Source of the DNA: Promethearchaeota archaeon Loki_b32
GTDB taxonomy: Archaea > Asgardarchaeota > Lokiarchaeia > Sigyniarchaeales > SOKP01
Assembly: GCA_005223125.1 (NCBI GenBank)
Contig: NJBH01000012.1
Coordinates: 1 to 64,000, forward strand
Direction of reading: 5' to 3'
DNA length: 64,000 nucleotides
A model generated the notes under the pieces. It saw only the letters and a list, made by a program, of their open reading frames with translations, did not search any database and was not told where the DNA came from. A program made the translations under genes and the position numbers. Below are positions 36,773-45,186 of this stretch, in pieces (position 1 is the first letter of the stretch; every line of letters starts with the position of its first letter).

Positions 36773-37159
36773 ATCAAATAATTGAAGCAATACTAATATG
36801 TGTTTTATTCCCCTAATTTTTATTTTTCCTGTTAAAATCTTTCTGACAACCTTACCTGTCGAAACATTGTCCCCACCAAGAAGTTCTAGGAATGAAGCTG
36901 TTGTAGTTTGTAATAAACCGTCCCAACCAGCATTTTTCTTTTTTATGCCTTCTTTTGGATTATTTTTAATGCCTTCTACATATATTTTGCCTTTATCTAT
37001 TATCAACAATGCCGCCCATTTTCCATCCTTTGCATTTAAAAGAACCTTCACTTCAGTATCTTTAAATTTTTGTTTGAATTTTTCCATTTCATTTAAGGGC
37101 TCAACTTGTTTGGCTACAATTCCAGCAAATCCACGCAGTTTTTTTTCCTCTTCTGTCAT
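36767..37159 (-). CDS. SCP2 sterol-carrier-like domain protein
   Basis: A 130-residue protein from ATG 37159. Central and C-terminal parts match the SCP2 fold: strands KWAALLIIDKGKIYVEGI, then the AGWDGLLQTTTASFLELLGG segment with the helix that lines the lipid cavity, and GKIKIRGIKHILVLLQLF at the C-terminus. Such proteins bind or carry acyl-CoA, isoprenoids or other hydrophobic ligands. It is convergent with the helical protein at 36341 and precedes a zinc-ribbon gene. The N-terminus (TEEEKKLRGFAGIVAKQVE) is helical. Function in archaea is unknown. Confidence 0.68.
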   Translation of the reverse strand: MTEEEKKLRGFAGIVAKQVEPLNEMEKFKQKFKDTEVKVLLNAKDGKWAALLIIDKGKIYVEGIKNNPKEGIKKKNAGWDGLLQTTTASFLELLGGDNVSTGKVVRKILTGKIKIRGIKHILVLLQLFDL

Positions 37160-37326
37160 ATGAATCAAAATTTAGTAATGTTATATGTTGAAATTTTTTT
37201 TCTAATTATAATTTAATTACTTCTTAAATAATTTAAAGGTTTAAACAATGATATTAGGAATTTTTTATTTTAGCTAAACTAAGGAAGAATAAGTGATTTA
37301 ACCCTAACATTCACAAGAAGGCAATA

Positions 37327-37581
37327 TTAATACGCGTCTCCGTCGACTATATCGAATAGATCTTCATAAGCTTTACGGTCATCTCCAGAAATTCTGTCTC
37401 CCCTTAAACTCTCCTTTACTACAATTGGAGCACTTTCTTTTTCATCATGTTTAATTGATTTTTTTATTGTATAATCTTCTGTTTTTGAAGTATCTAAATC
37501 GAATTCTTCTTCACATGCCTTACAGTGTAGTTTTCCGTTTTTTGGGACTAGCATATTTCCGCAATTGTCGCAAAATTTCAT
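37327..37581 (-). CDS. TFS/RNA polymerase M-like N-terminal zinc ribbon protein
   Basis: An 84-residue protein from ATG 37581. The N-terminal zinc ribbon (MKFCDNCGNMLVPKNGKLHC with KAC) has Cys4, Cys7, Cys20 and Cys23, the pattern of the N-terminal domain of archaeal transcription factor S and Rpb9/RpoM. The C-terminal catalytic zinc ribbon (with the DE tip) that makes TFS a transcript-cleavage factor is absent; instead there is a charged linker ending SGDDRKAYEDLFDIVDGDAY. It could be a truncated TFS paralogue, an inhibitor-like polymerase-binding protein, or another ribbon protein. Monocistronic. Confidence 0.72.
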   Translation of the reverse strand: MKFCDNCGNMLVPKNGKLHCKACEEEFDLDTSKTEDYTIKKSIKHDEKESAPIVVKESLRGDRISGDDRKAYEDLFDIVDGDAY

Positions 37582-37956
37582 AATTTTTAAGATCACCTGT
37601 GATATCTTTTAACTCAAATATTTAAACTTATCGGTTTATTAGGTCATTTCCTATGTTTTTTTACTTTATCAGAAGTATAAAAAAAATTATAGCTTTATAA
37701 ATTTAACTTTTTCTTTGTATTATGTGTTGCCATTTCACACATATAAATCTGATGTTTTAACGTCAATAAAATTTTAACAGAGTAGATGATCCTATCGATC
37801 AAATAAACCCATAGAATTTGTGATCAAATGTTTATTTGAACAAAAGGTAGTGCTAAATCTGGAAAATAAAAAAATTCAAAAAAAGATAATTAATTATTTA
37901 ATTCTTAGTCTTATCAATAAAATTTAATTAGGGAATATTAAAAATCATAGAATAAA
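37582..37956. other. Intergenic stretch without a recognisable gene
   Basis: AT-rich, 375 bases between the zinc-ribbon gene and the glycerophosphodiesterase. Only short open frames are present in all six frames. Nothing resembling a tRNA or a clear terminator hairpin was seen. The AT-rich tail (about 37870-37955) probably holds the promoter of the GDPD gene. Confidence 0.6.
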
Positions 37957-38688
37957 ATGAATAGCAAAGAGAAAGTTTTAATATTTGCTCATAGAGGAGT
38001 CAGCAATTTAGCACCTGAGAATACTTTAAAAGCATTTAAAAAAGCAATTGAATTAAAAGCTGACTATATTGAATTTGACGTTCATCGATCTAAAGATGGG
38101 GAAATTGTAATTATGCACGATGCTAATACATTCAGAATGACTGGTCATTTTAGATTAATAAAAGAAATGACCCTTGAAGAGTTAAAACAACTCGATTGCG
38201 GAGATGGTGAAAAAATACCAACCTTGCGAGAACTAGTTAGATTAGCAAAGGGTAAGATTTGCTTGAATTGTGAGGTAAAAGTTAGAGGTATTGCTGAACA
38301 AATTGTAAAGATTTTCAATGAAGAAGATAGTTTTGAAACAACGATAATTAGTTCATTTAAACACGATGTTCTATTGAAAATTCAGAAATTAGAACCACGA
38401 ATTAAATTGGCATCTTTAGAACCCACTCGAACTGGATGGATAAAAAGTTGGTTATCAAGGAAAAAATTAATTAGGCTAGCAATTAATAATAAGTTTTATG
38501 CTATTAATCCTTTCTTTAAACTTGTAAACAAAAATTTTATAGATAAAGCTCATAATAATAACCTCAAAATTTTTCCTTGGACTGTGAATTCTTATTCTGC
38601 CATAAAGAAACTGATTAATAATGGCGCTGATGGAATTATTACCAATGAAGTCAAAAAAGTTAGAGAGTTATTGAATCGAATAAATTAA
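37957..38688 (+). CDS. Glycerophosphodiester phosphodiesterase (GDPD family)
   Basis: A 243-residue cytoplasmic phosphodiesterase of the glpQ/ugpQ type, which hydrolyses glycerophosphodiesters to glycerol-3-phosphate and an alcohol. The N-terminus shows the family signature AHRGVSNLAPENTLKAFKKA, DYIEFDVHRSKDGEIVIMHD with the metal-binding Glu/Asp and the second catalytic His, then ISSFKHDVLL and the C-terminal PWTVNSYSAIKKLINNGADG and IITN. Full length for the small cytosolic class and no signal peptide. A truncated paralogue follows 33 bases downstream. Confidence 0.94.
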   Translation: MNSKEKVLIFAHRGVSNLAPENTLKAFKKAIELKADYIEFDVHRSKDGEIVIMHDANTFRMTGHFRLIKEMTLEELKQLDCGDGEKIPTLRELVRLAKGKICLNCEVKVRGIAEQIVKIFNEEDSFETTIISSFKHDVLLKIQKLEPRIKLASLEPTRTGWIKSWLSRKKLIRLAINNKFYAINPFFKLVNKNFIDKAHNNNLKIFPWTVNSYSAIKKLINNGADGIITNEVKKVRELLNRIN

Positions 38689-38721
38689 ATCTCTCTTTAT
38701 AATAAAACAAATGAAATAATT

Positions 38722-39030
38722 ATGAATGAAAGTAAAAGTCAACCTTTAATTATTGGCCATAGAGGGGCTTATGATGAGGCTCCTGAAAACACATTAAAAG
38801 GATTTAAAAAAGCAATTGAATTAGGGGCTGATTATCTCGAATTTGATGTACACCAATCTAAAGATGGAGCACTTGTAGTAATTCATGACATTGATATCCT
38901 CAGAAGAATGGGGATTGATAACTCTATAGTGCAATTGACATTAAGAGAATTACAAGAATTAGATCTTGGAGAAGGTGAAAGAGTTCCTGAATTATGGGAA
39001 GTTTTGGAACTCCCTTTTGATATTTTTTGA
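38722..39030 (+). pseudogene. Truncated second GDPD gene
   Basis: A 102-codon paralogue of the preceding GDPD. It retains GHRGAYDEAPENTLKGFKKA, DYLEFDVHQSKDGALVVIHD and ERVPELWEVLE, i.e. the first 95 residues including the His/Glu/Asp active-site motifs, then ends in a short unrelated tail (LPFDIF) with TGA at 39028. The C-terminal 140 residues of the barrel are missing, so it should be inactive. Downstream DNA has no continuation of GDPD in any frame. It is the remains of a tandem duplicate cut by a deletion. Confidence 0.75.
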
Positions 39031-39138
39031 ACCAAGGTTTATTATCATCAACATACCATTTAAGTCCATTCATAAAAATTCCACTTATATATTTTATTTT
39101 CCAGATTTACATCAATTTAAAATTATTCGCTAAAATTA

Positions 39139-39228
39139 TTAATAAATGTTTGTCCATTTCAATAAATTATTGCCATCTGGATTCAACTTTAGAGCTTCAT
39201 CAATATATCCAAGTTCCAAACAAATATC
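39139..39228 (-). pseudogene. Possible TPR fragment directly after the LbH gene
   Basis: On the minus strand, the codons right after the stop of the acyltransferase-like gene continue in the same frame: DICLELGYIDEALKLNPDGN and a further NLLKWTNIY before TAA. This resembles one compressed TPR repeat (LGxxxEAL...LxPD). It ends next to the truncated GDPD. It may be the tail of a decayed TPR gene left by the same deletion that cut the GDPD paralogue. Short and partial, so low certainty. Confidence 0.3.
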
Positions 39229-40008
39229 TTAATATTTGTCTTTTACTTCAATTGGACGCCCGGGACTACCTTGGTAATATAATTTTTCCGGTTTACCTCT
39301 CCAATTTTTATGTAGAACAGTGTTTGGATATATTACATTGTTATCTGTACTCAATGCTCCACAACCCATTATTGTTCCTGGATAAAATGTATTGTTTTTA
39401 CCCACTTTAATTTCCATCATTGTTATTTTTCCAAAAATTGTATTTACTGCATGACTTGAAAACCCGCTTGTAGGATATACAAAAGTGTTATCACCCAAAT
39501 CAGTAAATTCTAAACCAACATATGAATCATAATAAATTACATTCTTGCCAATTTTATTATGACTGATTTTACGAAGTGTACGATTAATAAGCCAAGGGAA
39601 TGGTGATTTAGATGTTAACCATATCGGAAATTTTATTATAAACCCTCGTTTGTGGTAATATTTCATCATTTTTCCTTCCTCACTGTTTGCATCATCCAGA
39701 ACTCGCCTGAATACTCCTTGTTTAGGAGGAGATTTTTTATTCCAGCTCCGAGCCCAAAATGCCGTAAACTCAATCAAAACAACAAGGTATATATAGTAAA
39801 GGATTAATAACAAAACTGGTAATGTAAATAAATGGATAATTGGAGGTATTGAGAGTAGATTAATAAAACCATATTCAAATAATAAGAAAAGACCTAAACA
39901 TACGTAAAGAGGTACTAAGAAGCTAATAAAATTAATTTTAAAGAAGTCTAAAGCAGGAAGTTCTACAGTTTTTTCCAACTTTTCTTCAAAACTTGAATCA
40001 GCTTCCAT
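39229..40008 (-). CDS. Membrane protein with left-handed beta-helix (hexapeptide transferase-like)
   Basis: A 259-residue protein. Two or three N-terminal membrane helices (residues about 25-85: FFKINFISFLVPLYVCLGLF, then LFTLPVLLLILYYIYLVVLI) are followed by a left-handed parallel beta-helix of hexapeptide-type repeats (IGKNVIYYDSYVGLEFTDLG, NTIFGKITMMEIKVGKNNTF). The layout recalls the C-terminal membrane-plus-LbH part of Pls/PosA-type peptide synthetases and of sugar O-acyltransferases, here as a stand-alone protein. It probably transfers an acyl group to a membrane-linked or surface acceptor. Substrate unknown. Confidence 0.68.
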   Translation of the reverse strand: MEADSSFEEKLEKTVELPALDFFKINFISFLVPLYVCLGLFLLFEYGFINLLSIPPIIHLFTLPVLLLILYYIYLVVLIEFTAFWARSWNKKSPPKQGVFRRVLDDANSEEGKMMKYYHKRGFIIKFPIWLTSKSPFPWLINRTLRKISHNKIGKNVIYYDSYVGLEFTDLGDNTFVYPTSGFSSHAVNTIFGKITMMEIKVGKNNTFYPGTIMGCGALSTDNNVIYPNTVLHKNWRGKPEKLYYQGSPGRPIEVKDKY

Positions 40009-40073
40009 ATTATAATATTTACTGAGGAATTATAAAAAATTAATTATTTCTCATTAAAGTCATTCGACAATTA

Positions 40074-41354
40074 TTACGCTGTATGTTCCAAATCTTTAAA
40101 TTGTACTTTTTCTCTATATATTACAATCTGTTTGAAAGACATCATTAACGCTACAAATGCGAGTATTCCCATAACTGATCCAAACAATAATGGATCATTA
40201 GGCATAAATAATGTTCCTATAATGGGTCCAAAAATCTGAGCAAGACTATCCAATGTTGATGTATAACCATTTATTTTTCCTACTTCTTTTGGAGAGACAG
40301 TTTCAGTAACTTTACTCATCAAAAGACCTCTAGCACATGATACACCATAACTCGCAACAACCATTAATACTATAAATATCCACCATTCTTGATAAAAGGC
40401 ACCAAAAATCCCTACAAGAATAAATGTTATTACTAAAATAGACAATCCTAATATTTTCATCTTTTTTTCGCCCAGTAATCTCAAAGTAGTTTTAAATACT
40501 GTAAAGCGAACGATTGCTCGTGATATACCCGATATTGTTAATAATAAACTAACACCTAAAGTATCTAATCCTAAGATTAAAGCGATAAAAATGGCTAAAG
40601 TGGATACATACATAATGAAAGAGAAAGTATGAAACGCAAACTGGGTTAATAAGTATACAGCATCCTTATTATTCCATAACTTTAATTTTATTTTAATTTC
40701 TTTGTCTACTTTTTGTCTTTTAGATTTTGGCCATGATTCTTTTATAAAGAAGAATGTGATAATAATAGTTGAAAAAGAAAGACAAGCTGCAACTAAACCT
40801 GGAAGAGCAAGTGGAAAATCAGGACCAAAGATTAGAAAAACCGATAAAAACCCTCCTAATCCTGGAGCTACTAACCCTGCTAAGGTATGAGCAACTCCAA
40901 GATTTGTCATTTGAAGTCCTCTATCTCTTGGAGGAACACTGTCAGTAATGATGGCTTTTGTAATAGGGTAATTACCACCGAAAATACCATCAACAATCCG
41001 TGCTACAAAAAGCAAATTAAGAGAGTTTGAGAATGCTAAAATTAGAAAAGCTGAACATGTTCCAGCTTCAGCAATTAGAAGCATAGGTCTTCTGCCAAAT
41101 TTATCACTTAATCTTCCCCATATAGGGGCAGAAAAAAGTGTAAATACAGCATTTGTAGCAAGAAGCAATCCAATAACTAAAGGTGTAGTATTGTAAGTTT
41201 TTATCAGGGAGGGTAAATAAGGGATGATTATATAAAAACCTAAAATATCAATGAAAAGCCCAAACCATAAAGCGCTTAATTCAGGGTATTTTTTTTTAGC
41301 TGATCTACCAGAATTTTCTTTACTCTTTAAAATGTCATTAGCTTTTTGTTTCAT
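40074..41354 (-). CDS. MFS transporter (TetA/DHA1-like)
   Basis: A 426-residue major facilitator with about 12 helices. After a basic N-terminus comes the family loop 2-3 signature GRLSDKFGRRP and the proton-coupled drug-antiporter-type pattern in the first half (GLLLATNAVFTLFSAPIWGR, VDGIFGGNYPITKAIITDSV, PPRDRG). It resembles TetA/DHA1 multidrug exporters. The gene lies upstream of the LbH protein on the same strand (65-base gap). Substrate cannot be read. Confidence 0.88.
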   Translation of the reverse strand: MKQKANDILKSKENSGRSAKKKYPELSALWFGLFIDILGFYIIIPYLPSLIKTYNTTPLVIGLLLATNAVFTLFSAPIWGRLSDKFGRRPMLLIAEAGTCSAFLILAFSNSLNLLFVARIVDGIFGGNYPITKAIITDSVPPRDRGLQMTNLGVAHTLAGLVAPGLGGFLSVFLIFGPDFPLALPGLVAACLSFSTIIITFFFIKESWPKSKRQKVDKEIKIKLKLWNNKDAVYLLTQFAFHTFSFIMYVSTLAIFIALILGLDTLGVSLLLTISGISRAIVRFTVFKTTLRLLGEKKMKILGLSILVITFILVGIFGAFYQEWWIFIVLMVVASYGVSCARGLLMSKVTETVSPKEVGKINGYTSTLDSLAQIFGPIIGTLFMPNDPLLFGSVMGILAFVALMMSFKQIVIYREKVQFKDLEHTA

Positions 41355-41444
41355 ATTGATGTTTAAAAAAGAATCTATATTAACTGTAAATCGGAAAATA
41401 TCGAATCCTTTTTAAAATTATTATTAATAAAAAAAAATATTGAA

Positions 41445-42293
41445 CTAGATTTTTCTTCCTTTTAAAAAATCTATCATCATTTGGTTAATTTCTGGAGCTT
41501 TTTCTTGAGGAGAAGCATGCCCTACTCCTTCAAGTACAATAAATTTGCTATTTGAAATACCTTCATGAATTTTCAGATTTACTAATTTTGGCATTTGTCG
41601 ATCTTTTTCTGCACAGATAATTAGCGTTTCAGAATTTATTAAATGTAGCCTCTCTAAGACATTATGTGTACCGAGTGCATGAGTTTGATTTCTAATATCT
41701 TGTGGAGTTGCTGGATTAGTTGTACTTTTTTTAATTAAATCTTCTGCTGAAAATAATCCGTGGAACTTCTTCTTAGGGTCTTCCTTCATTAATTTTAAAA
41801 AATTACGTGAAAATCCCATTTTTGCGGCATCAAAGAAAGTTTTAACCGGATCTTTTAATCTTGCTTCATATCTAGCAATTTGTCCATTTTTATAGAGTTC
41901 TAATCCAGATTTTTCTTCAGGCCAAGCAGCTGTAGTGTTTATTAAAATTAATTTATTAACCCTTTCAGGATATTTAATCGCAAAATGTTGAGCAATCATG
42001 CCACCCACAGACCATCCTATGATGTGCGCTTTCTCAATTTTTAAAAAGTCCATCAATCCTCTAGTATCATCAGCAAATAGTTCCATAGTGTATGGTGTAT
42101 TAGGTCTATCAGATTTTCCTGATCCTCGATTATCGAATCTTACTACTCTGAAATATTGAGATAATGGTTCAAATTGACAAATCCATTCCTCTTTAGTAAC
42201 CCCAAATCCATGGATTAAGGCAACTGGATCGCCCTCTCCTTGAACTTCATAACAAATTTTTATTCCATTAACGTCGGCAAAGAATTCAGTCAT
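41445..42293 (-). CDS. Alpha/beta hydrolase
   Basis: A 282-residue alpha/beta hydrolase. The oxyanion region HGFGVTKEEW, nucleophile elbow GWSVGGM (Ser in GxSxGG) and a late catalytic His (LEGVGHASPQEKAPE) are present, with Asp in CAEKDRQMP. The protein is cytosolic and of the size and layout of peroxidase/lactonase/esterase-type members. It is a paralogue of the gene at 43150 (similar starts: FADVNGIKICYEVQGEGDPV versus FTNVNGLKICYKLHGKGKPV), separated by a different hydrolase on the other strand. Confidence 0.88.
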   Translation of the reverse strand: MTEFFADVNGIKICYEVQGEGDPVALIHGFGVTKEEWICQFEPLSQYFRVVRFDNRGSGKSDRPNTPYTMELFADDTRGLMDFLKIEKAHIIGWSVGGMIAQHFAIKYPERVNKLILINTTAAWPEEKSGLELYKNGQIARYEARLKDPVKTFFDAAKMGFSRNFLKLMKEDPKKKFHGLFSAEDLIKKSTTNPATPQDIRNQTHALGTHNVLERLHLINSETLIICAEKDRQMPKLVNLKIHEGISNSKFIVLEGVGHASPQEKAPEINQMMIDFLKGRKI

Positions 42294-42399
42294 AACTATT
42301 AAAAATATGGAATGAAAATAAGTATTATCATAAATTAATTTTAAGAATTATAATGTCTTTAATTAAATACTTGAAATAAATAGAACATAGGGAAAGCTT

Positions 42400-43164
42400 A
42401 TGATAGAAAATAAAGTATTAATTCAAAGTACTACCAGAAGTGATCTTCATGGGATTCTATATATGCACAGTATAGATGCAAAAAAAACCTCAATTCTAAT
42501 AATGTGTCATGGTTTTCTGGGGGATAAATATGAATGGGGGCATTTTCCAGAATTAGCTAAAGCTTGTAATAAAGAGGGAATCGATGGACTTATTTTTGAT
42601 TTTACGGGTTCTGGAGAAAATGAAAGAGTACCTATAACATTATCCAAACAAATTGAGGATTTAGAATCAGTATATAAATGGGGGCAAAATGAAGGCTATG
42701 GCAATATTGCTGTATTGGGATTATCATTGGGAGGTCTTACAGTACTAGGAGCTAATCTACCAGGGATTAAAACATATATTTTTTGGGCACCAGTTTTATT
42801 TCTTCATACTACTGATGATCAAGCCGACTGGTTCAAGGATTTAAACAAAGGTCCAGTAGAAATTCCATCAACTATAGAGGGAAGACCTGTGATCATCGAT
42901 ATGAGTTATATGACAGATTTTGCAAAATTTCGAGTAAAAAATCATTTAAAGAAGTTGGATTACCCCGTATTAATTATACAAGGAACTTCCGATGAAACAG
43001 TACCATATGAATTAACAAGAAAAGCTTTTAATTTCATACCAAATAAGGATAAAAACAAGCTTTTAGAAATTGAAAATGCGACTCACGACATCGAAGGGGA
43101 ACATCTAAAAGAATTTATAAAGCATACAATCAATTGGTTGAAATTCTATTTAGGCGGAAATTGA
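42400..43164 (+). CDS. Alpha/beta hydrolase (BAAT/esterase-like)
   Basis: A 254-residue alpha/beta hydrolase of another subfamily. Motifs: HGFLGDKYEWGHFP, nucleophile GLSLGG in VLGLSLGGLTVLGA, Asp in IQGTSDETVP, and His in ENATHDIEGEH. It resembles acyl-esterases or the MenH/BAAT-like small hydrolases. Its last 15 bases overlap the 3' end of the converging hydrolase gene at 43150. Substrate not known. Confidence 0.85.
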   Translation: MIENKVLIQSTTRSDLHGILYMHSIDAKKTSILIMCHGFLGDKYEWGHFPELAKACNKEGIDGLIFDFTGSGENERVPITLSKQIEDLESVYKWGQNEGYGNIAVLGLSLGGLTVLGANLPGIKTYIFWAPVLFLHTTDDQADWFKDLNKGPVEIPSTIEGRPVIIDMSYMTDFAKFRVKNHLKKLDYPVLIIQGTSDETVPYELTRKAFNFIPNKDKNKLLEIENATHDIEGEHLKEFIKHTINWLKFYLGGN

Positions 43165-44001
43165 TTTCTCTAAAAAATCTATAATTGCTTCATTAACATT
43201 GGGAGCATTTTCTAAAGGAAACCAGTGGCTTCCACTAAACATCTTCAATTTACTATTCTGTATTATCTCTTTCATTTGATTGGCTATCGATTTTGGCGTA
43301 AATCTATCTTTTTCCCCACACATTATTAAGGTTTCATTTTTAATTTCCTTTAATCGATCCAAAGTATCATGTTGTCCCATAGCATTAGCCATATTTATAA
43401 TATCTGTAGTTTTCATAGGATCAACTTTTCCCCTTTCTATAAGTTCTTCAGTAGATATGATTCCATGAAGTTTATTTTTAGGATCTTCTCTCATTGAATT
43501 CAAGAATTTACGTGTAAGCCTAAGCTTCATTTTGCTATAGAATGTTTCTATAGGATTTTTTAACATTGCTTCATATAATTCAATCTGATTCTTTTTCCAA
43601 AGCTCTAATCCACTGAGATCTCTAGACCAACTTGGTAAAGTTGCCATTAGAATTAATTTATCTACATAATCGGGGTATTTTAAACAGAAATTCATTGAAA
43701 TCATTCCACCAAAAGAATGACCTACTAAATATGCTTTTTTAATATTTAAAACATCCATTAATCCTCTGAGGTCTTCTACATACATTTCCATAGTATAGAG
43801 GTGATTAGGGCGATCGGATTTTCCAACCCCTCTTAGGTCGAAATAGATAATTTGATATCTCTTTGCTAATTCTTGAATTTGACCAATCCAAAATTCTTTA
43901 CTAGTGCCAAATCCATGAACTAAAAATACTGGTTTTCCTTTCCCATGCAATTTATAGCAGATTTTTAATCCATTAACATTTGTAAATAAATTTTCACTCA
44001 T
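43150..44001 (-). CDS. Alpha/beta hydrolase, paralogue of the gene at 41445
   Basis: A 283-residue alpha/beta hydrolase. Start SENLFTNVNGLKICYKLHGK, oxyanion loop HGFGTSKEFW, nucleophile GHSFGGM, Asp in CGEKDRFTP and a His near the end (SGSHWFPLEN). Similar to the 41445 gene over its whole length, so the pair arose by duplication. The convergent overlap with the middle hydrolase (15 bases) suggests insertion or compaction between the two copies. Substrate not known. Confidence 0.88.
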   Translation of the reverse strand: MSENLFTNVNGLKICYKLHGKGKPVFLVHGFGTSKEFWIGQIQELAKRYQIIYFDLRGVGKSDRPNHLYTMEMYVEDLRGLMDVLNIKKAYLVGHSFGGMISMNFCLKYPDYVDKLILMATLPSWSRDLSGLELWKKNQIELYEAMLKNPIETFYSKMKLRLTRKFLNSMREDPKNKLHGIISTEELIERGKVDPMKTTDIINMANAMGQHDTLDRLKEIKNETLIMCGEKDRFTPKSIANQMKEIIQNSKLKMFSGSHWFPLENAPNVNEAIIDFLEKSISA

Positions 44002-44076
44002 ATTAGTAATTCAATACTTGAAGAATTTTAAAACTACATCTTAATTGAATTTGTGAAAAAAATTCATGAAAAAAAA

Positions 44077-45120
44077 TTAAATGATACAAATTGGAAATCC
44101 ACAAAACTTACAATTTCCGTCAGAATCTAAATAAGACTCTTTAATACCTAAAATTTTTCTTTTTATGACTAATTTAGAGCATTTGGGGCAATAGGTATTA
44201 TCATAATCTGTAGTAGGTAAATTCCCAAGATATACATATTTCAATCCAACGTCCTTTGCGATATCATAAGCATTATATAGAAGTTCTAAGGGTGTTGGGT
44301 CAGAAAGTCCGTAATTTTGTGATTTATAATGAGGAAAGAATCGACTTATATGATATGGTGTAAATTCACCTAATTCATTAAAAATCCGTTTAGAGCGTTT
44401 CCTAATGATTTCATCCTCAGAATTAAATCCTTGGATTAATAATGTTGTAATCTCTACATGAACACCTAATATTTTTGCTAACTTCGCATTTCTCCATACT
44501 TTTTCTACATCAATGCCACAATATTTCTCAACCATATCAGAATCTCCTTTTATATCTATATTCATTGCATCGAGACCAGCATCTACTAAGTCTTTTAAAA
44601 CTTCTTCTGTCATATAGCCATTTGTAACATATGTATTGTATAAGCCATTCTCTTTTGCTAGTTTAAAAACTTCTAATGAATATTCAAACAATAATGTAGG
44701 TTCATTAAAAGAAATTGAGGTTCCATCACACTTTCTGTTTAGAGCAATCTCAATAAGTTTCTTAGGAGAAAGAAATTCGTCAGAGGTCGCAAACTGGCTA
44801 GCTCTAAAAGCATTTGTTTTTGAAAGATGGTGATTTTGACACCAAAAACATGCAAAATTACAGCCATAAGTCCCTGCTGTTATTGCAGTACTTCCAGGAT
44901 GAAAATGATATAGTGGTTTCTTCTCTATAGGGTTAAATGATAAAGCAGGTATCAATCCATAAACAACAGAATATATTTCTCCCTCTTTATTAGTTCGTGA
45001 TTGGCAAAATCCAGACTTTCTATTTGAAATTTTGCATTTCCTCTCACAAATGAGACATTGTGAGAAATTCTCATCAATTTTTCGCTGATGTTTAGCTCTT
45101 ATTGTGAAGTCTGAATTCAT
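44077..45120 (-). CDS. amrS: AmmeMemoRadiSam system radical SAM enzyme
   Basis: A 347-residue radical SAM protein of the AmrS family. N-terminal zinc-type cysteines (CLICERKCKISNRKSGFC at 22-39), the loop IPALSFNPIEKKPLYHFHP, and the radical SAM cluster motif GCNFACFWC (Cys87, Cys91, Cys94) in the typical AmrS context. SFNEPTLLFEYSLEVFKLA and NIDIKGDSDM follow, and a C-terminal zinc knuckle pair (YCPKCSK, CKFCG). Members act with AMMECR1 and MEMO proteins, absent here, in an unknown modification. It is downstream of the HdrD-like gene by 66 bases. Confidence 0.93.
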   Translation of the reverse strand: MNSDFTIRAKHQRKIDENFSQCLICERKCKISNRKSGFCQSRTNKEGEIYSVVYGLIPALSFNPIEKKPLYHFHPGSTAITAGTYGCNFACFWCQNHHLSKTNAFRASQFATSDEFLSPKKLIEIALNRKCDGTSISFNEPTLLFEYSLEVFKLAKENGLYNTYVTNGYMTEEVLKDLVDAGLDAMNIDIKGDSDMVEKYCGIDVEKVWRNAKLAKILGVHVEITTLLIQGFNSEDEIIRKRSKRIFNELGEFTPYHISRFFPHYKSQNYGLSDPTPLELLYNAYDIAKDVGLKYVYLGNLPTTDYDNTYCPKCSKLVIKRKILGIKESYLDSDGNCKFCGFPICII

Positions 45121-45186
45121 ATGGACTCATTATTAATTTTGGCAATATCTTTTATGATTTTATTATTTTGAATTATCTACTCTTTA

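Noticed and set aside
36798-37163. 121-codon plus-strand frame
   Set aside because: It is antisense to the SCP2-like gene; hydrophobic, Ser/Phe-rich product has no motif and no ribosome site.
37957-39030. A recent tandem repeat of the GDPD gene
   Set aside because: The two copies differ at many codons over the shared region, so the duplication is not recent, although the truncation may be.
39027-39410. 127-codon plus-strand frame
   Set aside because: Overlaps the end of the acyltransferase-like gene on the other strand; low-complexity Ile/Leu/Tyr product. The TPR-like reading on the minus strand is better.
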